Shown here: positions 1-6,259 of the stretch, piece by piece
How the letters are laid out: each line of letters begins with the position of its first letter
How positions within the stretch are numbered: position 1 is the first letter of the stretch
From: an uncultured Lachnospiraceae bacterium
GTDB lineage: Bacteria; Bacillota; Clostridia; Lachnospirales; Lachnospiraceae
Assembly: GCA_947631755.1 (NCBI GenBank)
Contig: CANRMO010000048.1
Location: 1 to 13,377 of the forward strand
DNA length: 13,377 bases
Direction of reading: 5' to 3'
The notes under the pieces: model-generated
Told to the model about the DNA's origin: nothing
Seen by the model: the letters and a program-made list of their open reading frames with translations, nothing else
Databases searched by the model: none
Position numbers and translations under genes: made by a program

Positions 1-489
1 AGGATCAATCGCTTTCCCTTCGGACAGCACAACGAGACGCTCCGTGTACGCATAATTCACATCCCCGACTGTCAGGCGCCCCTCCTCAGCATCAACAGAG
101 ACCGTCGCATTTTCCTCCTCGACAATATCCGAAGAAGCTCTCATCTCTGTGATCTTACTGCCATCCGAAGTATTTGCCACATCATACACCTCACCGGGAT
201 TCACCTCCGCCATGGACATGTCGCGGCCGTTTTTTGAGTAGACAGCCGTGGCCCCGGAATAAGTATACTCCTCTTCTTCCTCTAAACTTGTATTATAAAA
301 AGATATTTTTTTATTTCCCGCATCGACCGCCTTGACCACGCCGACAAAATCCGCGCCCTTTATATAAGTCACTGAACTGTTCGGCTCTTCCGTCGGCGAC
401 GGCTTTTTGTGCGCCGCCCCGCAGGCACTCAGGCACAGGACAGCGGCCAGCACACAAACCCACTGCGCAGCCATACATATATTTTTCAT
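1..489 (-). CDS. Secreted lipoprotein, C-terminus outside window (partial)
   Basis: Read from ATG at 489, this frame stays open for 163 codons to the window edge, so the C-terminal part is missing. Residues 1-24 form a lipoprotein signal peptide: a short basic start, a hydrophobic core, and a lipobox LSAC followed by Gly. After processing the Cys would be lipidated and the protein held on the outer face of the membrane. The mature part begins with a Pro/Ser/Glu-rich linker, followed by beta-type sequence with many acidic residues (EEEEE near residue 70). I do not recognise a catalytic motif. The repeated short beta segments resemble the N-terminal part of lachnospiral lipoproteins that carry PEGA domains further on, but that part is not in view, so this is a weak guess. 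The ribosome binding site is poor (GGCGGG, about 7 nt upstream). It lies 77 nt downstream of the CotS-like gene on the same strand, so co-transcription is possible. The lipoprotein call is firm; the function is unknown. Confidence 0.75.
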   Translation of the reverse strand, partial: MKNICMAAQWVCVLAAVLCLSACGAAHKKPSPTEEPNSSVTYIKGADFVGVVKAVDAGNKKISFYNTSLEEEEEYTYSGATAVYSKNGRDMSMAEVNPGEVYDVANTSDGSKITEMRASSDIVEEENATVSVDAEEGRLTVGDVNYAYTERLVVLSEGKAIDP

Positions 490-536
490 ACTGACACCCG
501 CCACTTCTCATCTAAAACAACAAACCGTATGTTCAA

Positions 537-545
537 AGTATATCA
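537..545 (-). promoter_or_regulatory. Possible extended -10 promoter for the lipoprotein gene
   Basis: On the minus strand the sequence reads TGATATACT, an extended -10 element (TGN plus TATACT), 48 nt upstream of the lipoprotein ATG. No good -35 hexamer sits 17 nt further upstream. The TTGACT overlapping the preceding gene's stop codon is spaced too far away (22 nt). It would give the lipoprotein its own transcript as well as any read-through from the CotS-like gene. Confidence 0.35.
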
Positions 546-566
546 CATTTTCTTATATATGACCAG

Positions 567-1541
567 TCAAATTCGTTCCATATCCTGCAAAAATTTGTCT
601 TTTTCAGATTCCAGCTCACGCACGCCCACAAGTTTTTTCATATTTTTGTCCGACATCCAGGATTTCTTTCCGTTCATGTACTGATTCATCAATTTCCAGT
701 ACTTGACCGGAAACGCCAGAACAGTCCTCAAAAATCTCATAGACTCCCCATCTAACGGCATAATCCCCCGGTATGCCTCCAGCACTGCTCTCCCCTTGTC
801 TCCCTGCCACTGATTTTTCTCCATAATTTTCCGCAAAAAATACGCGAGATCCATAAGCTGCATGCCGTAGCCGGCCCGCTCAAAATTTGTAGTGGCCACA
901 CCTTTTGCCGTGAAAATAAGATTGTGGTAATTATACTCTCCATGGCAGATATCGCGGCTTCCCTCCCCGTATCTCAAAAGATAAGGGGACTGCAGCAGCT
1001 CTTCCCTGGCGATCTGTGCCTTTTTGTAAAACTGCCCGAAACAGGACATGGCATACAGCTCGAAATCATTTTTTCTCTTTTTCTTTTTCATATAGCGATA
1101 TACCCGTTTCATCTCCATGCACCGTCTCTGGTAGCGCACAGGCAGTGATTCCTCCAGTGCCACAGGCTCTTTTGCCGCCCCTTTCAGATTCCGGTGGAGC
1201 ATCCCCAGGTTCTCCGCAGCCAGGATCAGGTCTCCTTTCTCCCGGTAATCACAGGAATGCCCCTTGTACCAGCGGTACACGACATAATTTTCCCCGCTCT
1301 CCCACTCTGTTACGAGCTTTCCCTCAATATTGGGCAAGACGCGGTCTGTGAGGGGCATATCCCTGTCAAAAAGTTTTTCCTTTACTTCATTTTCAAAGTC
1401 AAAATGTCCCCTAATCTTCTCATATTCCCTCATCAGACACAGGCCGTCACTGGTATCCAGGATCACAGCCCCCCTGGCCCGATACCTGTTTTTAACCTGA
1501 AAACCGTATTTTTCAATGGTCAGATCCTGCTTATCCTCCAC
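567..1541 (-). CDS. CotS-family spore coat protein (aminoglycoside-phosphotransferase fold)
   Basis: This 324-aa protein has the kinase-like fold of the CotS/YsxE spore-coat family, whose members are placed in the endospore coat and are related to choline/aminoglycoside phosphotransferases. The C-lobe signature is visible as ICHGEYNYHN at residues 198-207, matching the HxDxxxxN catalytic loop with Glu202 in place of Asp. The segment that would carry the metal-binding DFG/DFE Asp reads TTNFE (217-221), with Asn219 instead. In the N-lobe, Arg38 stands roughly where the ATP-anchoring Lys is expected. These changes suggest a structural or ligand-binding role rather than catalysis, as is common in this family. 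A very basic KKKKRK stretch lies near residue 152. The start is a GTG preceded by a strong GAAGGAGGGG ribosome binding site about 6 nt away. The protein suggests a spore-forming host. Transcription diverges from the DUF885 gene. Confidence 0.8.
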   Translation of the reverse strand: MEDKQDLTIEKYGFQVKNRYRARGAVILDTSDGLCLMREYEKIRGHFDFENEVKEKLFDRDMPLTDRVLPNIEGKLVTEWESGENYVVYRWYKGHSCDYREKGDLILAAENLGMLHRNLKGAAKEPVALEESLPVRYQRRCMEMKRVYRYMKKKKRKNDFELYAMSCFGQFYKKAQIAREELLQSPYLLRYGEGSRDICHGEYNYHNLIFTAKGVATTNFERAGYGMQLMDLAYFLRKIMEKNQWQGDKGRAVLEAYRGIMPLDGESMRFLRTVLAFPVKYWKLMNQYMNGKKSWMSDKNMKKLVGVRELESEKDKFLQDMERI

Positions 1542-1621
1542 AATACCCCTCCTTCAACTGGCAAAACACGGGATACTCCCCGCTTTATTGTCTGCCTTTA
1601 ATTCTATGAATTTCAGGGGAA

Positions 1622-1630
1622 ATTATACCA
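1622..1630 (-). promoter_or_regulatory. Extended -10 promoter for the CotS-like gene
   Basis: The minus strand reads TGGTATAAT, a perfect extended -10 element, 81 nt upstream of the GTG start. The -35 position 17 nt upstream is only an A-rich AAAATG, which an extended -10 can tolerate. No clear sigma-E or sigma-K sporulation promoter was recognised here, although a late-sporulation promoter would be expected for a coat gene. Confidence 0.5.
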
Positions 1631-1658
1631 TTCCGCATTTTTTTCATTTTGTCCACAA

Positions 1659-1664
1659 TATAAT
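1659..1664 (+). promoter_or_regulatory. Candidate -10 element for the DUF885 gene
   Basis: TATAAT lies 29 nt upstream of the DUF885 start, inside the divergent 151-bp intergenic region. The -35 position (CATTTT) is poor, so only the -10 supports this call. The minus-strand -10 of the CotS-like gene lies about 35 nt away on the other side, so the two divergent promoters would overlap or nearly touch. Confidence 0.3.
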
Positions 1665-1692
1665 AATTAAAAACAGCCATAAGGAGTGCGCT

Positions 1693-3468
1693 ATGCACAA
1701 AACAAAATTATGGCGGCATTTCGCCCGCACGATCGCGGGCCCCGCCCTTGTGCTCTCACTCATTCTCACAGCCTGTTCCCCAGTGAGGCAGGTAAAGCAG
1801 GCGGAAAACCAGGAATTTGCCCAGTTTGCTGACGAGCTCTTTACCTCCCTCGTCTCCTCGGACTCACTGACACTGAATTATACTCTGGCCTCGCCCGAAA
1901 AATATGGCATACAAAAACTGCCACAGGGATTTTCCTCTTTCTCTTATGAAGATATGTGTGCAGAAACCAGTGTCTATGAAAATCTTCTGGCATCGCTGGA
2001 ACAGTACGACAAAAACTCCCTCTCCTTTGAGCAACAGATTTTGTACGACTGCCTGAGGGAAAAACTGGAACTTGATATCCAGCAGGGAAATTACACCGCT
2101 TTTACCGAATCTCTCGGGCCAACCACCGGCATCCAGGCCCAGCTCCCCGTCCTGCTGGCAGAATTTTGCATCGGGGACCGCTCCGACCTGGAACAATATT
2201 TTTCCCTGCTCGAGACAGTACCCGCCTATTTCGACAGCCTGCTGACGCTGGAAGAAAAAAAGGCGGAGCTCGGCACGCTGCCAGGCCGTGATACCCTGCA
2301 GCACATCCGCGAGCAGTGCCAGGAATTTGTCTCCACAGAAGGGGTTCTTATGATGTCCCAGTCATTTGAAAACCGTGTGCAGAGCCTGTCCTTTTTATCT
2401 GCGGAAGAAAAAAAAGAGACTCTTTCCCGCCATGAACTCTGTATCACACAAAAAGTGCTGCCGGCCTACCAGGAACTGATCCGGGGCATAGAATCCCTTA
2501 TCCCCCGGGCCGGGACAGAGGGGAGCCTCTCTGCCCGTCCGGGCGGCACGGCATATTATAAACATCTTCTGAGAAGCGTCACCGGCTCCGGCCTGTCAAT
2601 GGAAGAAATGGAACACATAATGGAGGATGCCCTGAAAAAATCCAGCCAGACGCTTCTCACATATGCGGCCAAAGACCCTTCGCTCTTTCGCTCCTGCCAG
2701 AACTACATCTCCCGTTTTTCCTCCGCGGAGCAGATCCTTAAGCACCTGACAGGCGCGATATCCGGCGATTTCCCGGAAATCCAGGGCGGTTCCTACGAGG
2801 TAAAATCAGTGGATGAGTCACTGGAAAATTTCCTCAGCCCCGCCTTTTATCTGACACCGCCCATCGACGCGCCGGACAATCATGTGATCTACATCAACAA
2901 TGCAGACAAATTCGACCCCTCATCTCTGTTCAATACATTGGCCCATGAGGGATATCCCGGACACCTCTACCAGACCTCTTATATGTATGAGAAAAAAATG
3001 CCGCCCCTGCGCTATCTGCTAAATTACGGCGGCTACACAGAGGGGTGGGCAACTTACGCAGAGATTTTGTCTTACCGCTACACCGGAATCACAGAAGAGG
3101 AGGCAGCCATTCTCCAAAATAATACGACCGTTTCCCTCTGCCTCTACGGCCTCTGTGATATTGGCGTCCACGGTCACGGCTGGGACGAAAATAAAATAAA
3201 CGACCTTATAAGCCCTTATGGAAGCTGGGGCAGCCAGGCCGCAGAGAGAATCTATGCCGCGGTCACAGACGAACCCGCCTCCTACCTCAAATACACAGTC
3301 GGCTACCTGGAAATTCTGCGCCTTAAAGAACAGATGAGGCAGCTTCTCGCAGATTCCTTTTCTGAAAAACTATTCCACACCTTTTTTCTGGATATGGGGC
3401 CCTGCTCATTTCCGACACTGTCCGACAACATGGAAAAATGGTGCCGTCAAAATGGTTGCATTTCCTAA
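1693..3468 (+). CDS. DUF885-family metallopeptidase-like lipoprotein
   Basis: I chose the ATG at 1693, not an upstream start, because AAGGAG sits 6 nt before it and the protein then begins with a lipoprotein signal peptide (basic start, hydrophobic core, lipobox LTAC then Ser at about residues 25-30). The result is 591 aa, the usual size for DUF885 proteins. The family signature is HEGYPGHLYQ at residues 418-427 (His418, Glu419, His424), followed by YTEGWATYAE with Glu450. These are the expected zinc ligands and catalytic Glu of a gluzincin-like peptidase fold. Mostly helical sequence precedes the motif. In the family this group is assumed to hydrolyse peptides, but substrates are largely unknown. 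The lipid anchor would place it outside the membrane, perhaps in nutrient peptide breakdown. No terminator follows it, and the next gene starts 71 nt downstream with its own likely promoter. Confidence 0.88.
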   Translation: MHKTKLWRHFARTIAGPALVLSLILTACSPVRQVKQAENQEFAQFADELFTSLVSSDSLTLNYTLASPEKYGIQKLPQGFSSFSYEDMCAETSVYENLLASLEQYDKNSLSFEQQILYDCLREKLELDIQQGNYTAFTESLGPTTGIQAQLPVLLAEFCIGDRSDLEQYFSLLETVPAYFDSLLTLEEKKAELGTLPGRDTLQHIREQCQEFVSTEGVLMMSQSFENRVQSLSFLSAEEKKETLSRHELCITQKVLPAYQELIRGIESLIPRAGTEGSLSARPGGTAYYKHLLRSVTGSGLSMEEMEHIMEDALKKSSQTLLTYAAKDPSLFRSCQNYISRFSSAEQILKHLTGAISGDFPEIQGGSYEVKSVDESLENFLSPAFYLTPPIDAPDNHVIYINNADKFDPSSLFNTLAHEGYPGHLYQTSYMYEKKMPPLRYLLNYGGYTEGWATYAEILSYRYTGITEEEAAILQNNTTVSLCLYGLCDIGVHGHGWDENKINDLISPYGSWGSQAAERIYAAVTDEPASYLKYTVGYLEILRLKEQMRQLLADSFSEKLFHTFFLDMGPCSFPTLSDNMEKWCRQNGCIS

Positions 3469-3484
3469 ATATTATTGCTATACT
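3456..3484 (+). promoter_or_regulatory. Promoter of the TcaA-like membrane protein gene
   Basis: TTGCAT (3456-3461) is followed after exactly 17 nt by TATACT (3479-3484), which is preceded by TGC and so forms an extended -10 (TGCTATACT). The -35 overlaps the last codons of the DUF885 gene. It is 56 nt upstream of the chosen start of the next gene. The -35 is weak beyond its TTG, but the spacing and extended -10 are good. Confidence 0.5.
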
Positions 3485-3539
3485 TTTTTATACAAACAAA
3501 AATCATTTGTTGCTTTTCGCCAATGGGAGGTTTCACGGT

Positions 3540-4736
3540 ATGGCAGAATTAAAAGATTCTACTATAAAGCCAAAGAAAAAAAGACACTTTCCGATACCAG
3601 CACTGTGCCTGATCATTATTGCCACATCACTGGTCATCGCTTTTTTTATCTTCTTTATCTATATGAAACAACAGACCGATCCCGACCACATTCTGGATCG
3701 CTATATCACTACTTTTATGTCAAAGGACATCTCTGCCCTCCACGCCATGATCGGCTTTGAGGACAGTCCTTTCCTGAATGCCGAATCTTTCGGCAAAAGC
3801 ATGGAAGAGTGCCACCAGTACAGCTCGATCACAAATTACGCCCTCACAAAATACCAGAATCCGGGCGACCCGGACCAGGTCGAATATGTCCTGCAGTACT
3901 GGACGGACCGCCGCCAGAACCCCTACACGCAGACACTTAAATTGCGCAGGGCAGAGAAAAAGCAATACCTGTTTTTCGATAACTGGCTCATTGATAACTC
4001 CGAATTTCTCGCCAGGGGCTGCCAGATCAAAGTACCCGCACAGGCACTGGTAACAGTCGATGGCGTAGAACTGTCAAAAGACCAGATCCGCGAAAATGAG
4101 GGCAGCCTGTGTCTCTATGAAATCGGGGACCTCTACACCGGAAAACATCAGATCTGTGTCACAATAGACGGATTTAAACCCTATTCCACAGAGACCACAC
4201 TGCAAAATGCCGATTACAGCGCAGCTCCCCTCTACAACATCACTATGAGCCTGTTTTCTCTGACAAAAGATACAAAAAAACAACTGGAGAATACCGCAAA
4301 AAATCTTCTGAAAGACCTCTATTCCCTTGCCCTGGACGAAAAGGGATTTGAGGACCTGGCCCAAAAACACACATTTGAGGACAGCCAGAAGTCCGCCCTG
4401 GAGCAAGCTTACAACACACTTGTCGCCAACAACATAAACAGCGGCAGCCATCTCACTGACATCAACTTCAGAGAATTTGAGAGCAGTTCCACCGGCGCCT
4501 ATGCAGAGGATCACTGCTATGCTGTCAATGTGACCACAAATGTGGACTACACCGTGTCCAGCAGCATAATAAAGAACACTCCCTCATCCGGCGGCACTTC
4601 GCCGGAACCAGTGACACAGTCCCGCACAACAAACAGCAGCTCCCTTTTTACTACGACTTTCCACTATAACGCCGGAGCCTGGTCTGTTTACTCAAGCACA
4701 ATGTTTGACACCAGCGTTTATTATATTAAATATTGA
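3540..4736 (+). CDS. Membrane-anchored extracellular protein, TcaA-like domain layout
   Basis: The start at 3540 is preferred over an upstream in-frame ATG at 3438, which lies inside the DUF885 gene. It has GGGAGG 9 nt before it and gives a normal type II membrane anchor: a basic cytoplasmic tail (residues 10-16, KPKKKRH), then one membrane segment at about 20-42, then an outside part of about 355 aa. The outside part appears to be an alpha/beta domain (about 48-155, NTF2-like in feel), an immunoglobulin- or PEGA-like beta segment around 160-225 (VTVDG... KHQICVTIDGF) and a second NTF2-like region to the end. This order resembles TcaA-type proteins, which sense or modify cell-envelope stress in Firmicutes, but the N-terminal zinc ribbon of TcaA is absent. 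The C-terminal 80 residues are rich in Ser/Thr. The assignment is by architecture only; function is unknown. metK follows 84 nt downstream under a separate promoter. Confidence 0.6.
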   Translation: MAELKDSTIKPKKKRHFPIPALCLIIIATSLVIAFFIFFIYMKQQTDPDHILDRYITTFMSKDISALHAMIGFEDSPFLNAESFGKSMEECHQYSSITNYALTKYQNPGDPDQVEYVLQYWTDRRQNPYTQTLKLRRAEKKQYLFFDNWLIDNSEFLARGCQIKVPAQALVTVDGVELSKDQIRENEGSLCLYEIGDLYTGKHQICVTIDGFKPYSTETTLQNADYSAAPLYNITMSLFSLTKDTKKQLENTAKNLLKDLYSLALDEKGFEDLAQKHTFEDSQKSALEQAYNTLVANNINSGSHLTDINFREFESSSTGAYAEDHCYAVNVTTNVDYTVSSSIIKNTPSSGGTSPEPVTQSRTTNSSSLFTTTFHYNAGAWSVYSSTMFDTSVYYIKY

Positions 4737-4752
4737 TTTTAAAAAACTCTCC

Positions 4753-4781
4753 TTGACGATTTTTTTTATATATAGTATGAT
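4753..4781 (+). promoter_or_regulatory. Sigma-A promoter of metK
   Basis: TTGACG (4753-4758), a 17-nt spacer, then TATGAT (4776-4781), each one mismatch from consensus. The predicted transcript starts near 4788, giving a leader of only about 33 nt before the metK ATG. The leader holds little besides the AGGAGG ribosome binding site at 4809-4814. Confidence 0.82.
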
Positions 4782-4820
4782 AAATAGTGATGTATTTGTG
4801 TTTGACTTAGGAGGATTATT

Positions 4821-6002
4821 ATGGGAAAAATACTTTTTACATCTGAGTCTGTTACAGAGGGCCATCCTGATAAAATTTGTGATCAGATTTCGGATGGAGT
4901 TTTAGATGCTATGTTAGCGCAGGATCCGATGAGCCGTGTCGCCTGCGAGACAGCGATTACGACAGGTCTTGTCCTGGTCATGGGAGAGATTACTTCCAAT
5001 GCCCAGGTTGATATTCAAAAAATTGTCCGGGACACGATTTGTGATATCGGATATGATTCTACAGAAAAAGGATTTGACGGAAATTTATGTGGTGTCACGA
5101 TTGCACTTGACAAGCAGTCTTCAGATATCGCTATGGGAGTTGACAAGGCACTGGAATCCAAGCTCACGGATTCACAGATTGACGCGATCGGCGCCGGCGA
5201 CCAGGGCATGATGTTTGGATATGCCACCAATGAGACGGAGGAATACATGCCGTATCCGATTCACCTGGCACACAGATTGTCGCGCCAGTTATCGAAAGTC
5301 CGCAAGGACGGAACGCTGCCATATCTCCGCCCGGATGGAAAATCCCAGGTCACTGTCGAGTACGACGCAGAGGGAAAGCCCCTCCGGCTTGATGCCGTTG
5401 TTGTCTCATCCCAGCACAGCGAAGATGTTACCTGGGAACAGATCCAGGCAGATATACGCAAACATGTTATAGATGTCGTACTGCCGGAAAACATGATTGA
5501 TGCAGACACAAAGATTTATATCAACCCCACCGGACGGTTTGTGATCGGCGGACCTAATGGTGACAGCGGCGTGACTGGCCGCAAGATCATTGTTGATACA
5601 TACGGTGGCTGGGCCCGTCACGGCGGCGGAGCTTTTTCTGGAAAAGACCCCACAAAGGTTGACCGCTCAGCGGCTTATGCGGCCCGCTATGTAGCGAAGA
5701 ATATAGTTGCTTCTGGTCTCTGCGACAAAGCGGAAATCCAGCTTTCCTACGCTATCGGTGTCGCCGCACCAACTTCCGTGCGGATCGATACTTTTGGAAC
5801 CGGAAAACTGCCGGATGAAAAACTGGTAGATATCATCACTGAAAACTTTGATCTGCGCCCCGCAGGGATCATCCAGATGCTGGATCTGCGCCAGCCGATC
5901 TATAAGCAGACCGCTTCCTATGGACATTTTGGCCGCAATGACCTGGATTTTCCGTGGGAGAGGCTGGACAAGGCAGAAGCATTGAAAAAATATTTACCGT
6001 AA
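4821..6002 (+). CDS. metK: S-adenosylmethionine synthetase
   Basis: This 393-aa protein is a full-length methionine adenosyltransferase (EC 2.5.1.6), the cytoplasmic enzyme that makes S-adenosylmethionine from methionine and ATP for methylation and polyamine pathways. The family signatures are all present: GHPDKICDQ at residues 14-22 (His15 and Asp17 bind ATP and Mg), the GAGDQG signature at 124-129, the GRFVIGGPNGDSGVTGRK segment in the central domain, and GGGAFSGKDPTKVDRSA from 268, the P-loop-like second signature with Lys275 and Asp276. No key residue is missing. The ATG at 4821 has AGGAGG 6 nt upstream. The gene stands alone, between its own strong promoter and a hairpin at its 3' end. 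In many Firmicutes metK sits behind an S-box (SAM-I) riboswitch; the leader here is too short for one, so regulation must differ. Confidence 0.98.
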   Translation: MGKILFTSESVTEGHPDKICDQISDGVLDAMLAQDPMSRVACETAITTGLVLVMGEITSNAQVDIQKIVRDTICDIGYDSTEKGFDGNLCGVTIALDKQSSDIAMGVDKALESKLTDSQIDAIGAGDQGMMFGYATNETEEYMPYPIHLAHRLSRQLSKVRKDGTLPYLRPDGKSQVTVEYDAEGKPLRLDAVVVSSQHSEDVTWEQIQADIRKHVIDVVLPENMIDADTKIYINPTGRFVIGGPNGDSGVTGRKIIVDTYGGWARHGGGAFSGKDPTKVDRSAAYAARYVAKNIVASGLCDKAEIQLSYAIGVAAPTSVRIDTFGTGKLPDEKLVDIITENFDLRPAGIIQMLDLRQPIYKQTASYGHFGRNDLDFPWERLDKAEALKKYLP

Positions 6003-6019
6003 ACAATTCAAGTAAATCC

Positions 6020-6072
6020 GTGTCAGTGCACCAGTGGATGGCAGACACGCCTGCACTTGCACAGACACTTTT
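6020..6072 (+). terminator. Long imperfect hairpin plus T4 between metK and tRNA-Arg
   Basis: The arms pair as GTGTC (6020-6024) with GACAC (6064-6068), GTGCA (6026-6030) with TGCAC (6058-6062), AGTG (6033-6036) with CACT (6054-6057) and GGC (6040-6042) with GCC (6049-6051). That is 17 pairs broken by an A/A mismatch, a CC bulge and a small internal loop. TTTT follows (6069-6072) and ends exactly at the first base of the tRNA. It could be a metK terminator with a short U-run, or a processing structure if metK transcripts run on into the tRNA. Confidence 0.5.
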
Positions 6073-6144
6073 GCTCTCGTAGTTAAATGGATATAACAGC
6101 CCCCTCCTAAGGGGCAGTTGTGGGTTCGATTCCCGCCGGGAGTA
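6073..6144 (+). tRNA. tRNA-Arg (anticodon CCT, reads AGG)
   Basis: The cloverleaf folds completely: acceptor stem GCTCTCG (6073-6079) with CGGGAGT (6137-6143, two G-U pairs), discriminator A6144, anticodon stem GCCCC/GGGGC around the loop CTCCTAA giving anticodon CCT, and T arm GTGGG-TTCGATT-CCCGC (6120-6136). The D-arm and anticodon part closely resembles the E. coli tRNA-Arg(CCU). CCA is not encoded (TTA follows), so it must be added after transcription. I see no convincing promoter of its own between metK and the tRNA. A strong terminator begins three bases after its end. Confidence 0.95.
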
Positions 6145-6146
6145 TT

Positions 6147-6185
6147 AAAAAACCGTTGGTGCACAGATTGCCACCAACGGTTTTT
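6147..6185. terminator. Bidirectional Rho-independent terminator (tRNA-Arg and converging surface-protein gene)
   Basis: A perfect 9-bp stem CCGTTGGTG (6153-6161) / CACCAACGG (6172-6180) encloses a 10-nt loop and is flanked by A6 (6147-6152) on the left and T5 (6181-6185) on the right. It therefore terminates plus-strand transcripts leaving the tRNA, and with a run of six U's, minus-strand transcripts of the large gene ending at 6260. Confidence 0.9.
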
Positions 6186-6259
6186 CTCTTGAAGCCACCT
6201 TCATCGGACGTCATCCGGCATCCTGCCTTGCAAAGCCGGGATTTCACTCGTAAAGCCTT

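Noticed and set aside
3438..3539. Upstream ATG at 3438 as start of the TcaA-like protein
   Set aside because: It lies within the DUF885 coding sequence, has no ribosome binding site and would put 34 odd hydrophobic residues before a normal membrane-anchor start at 3540.
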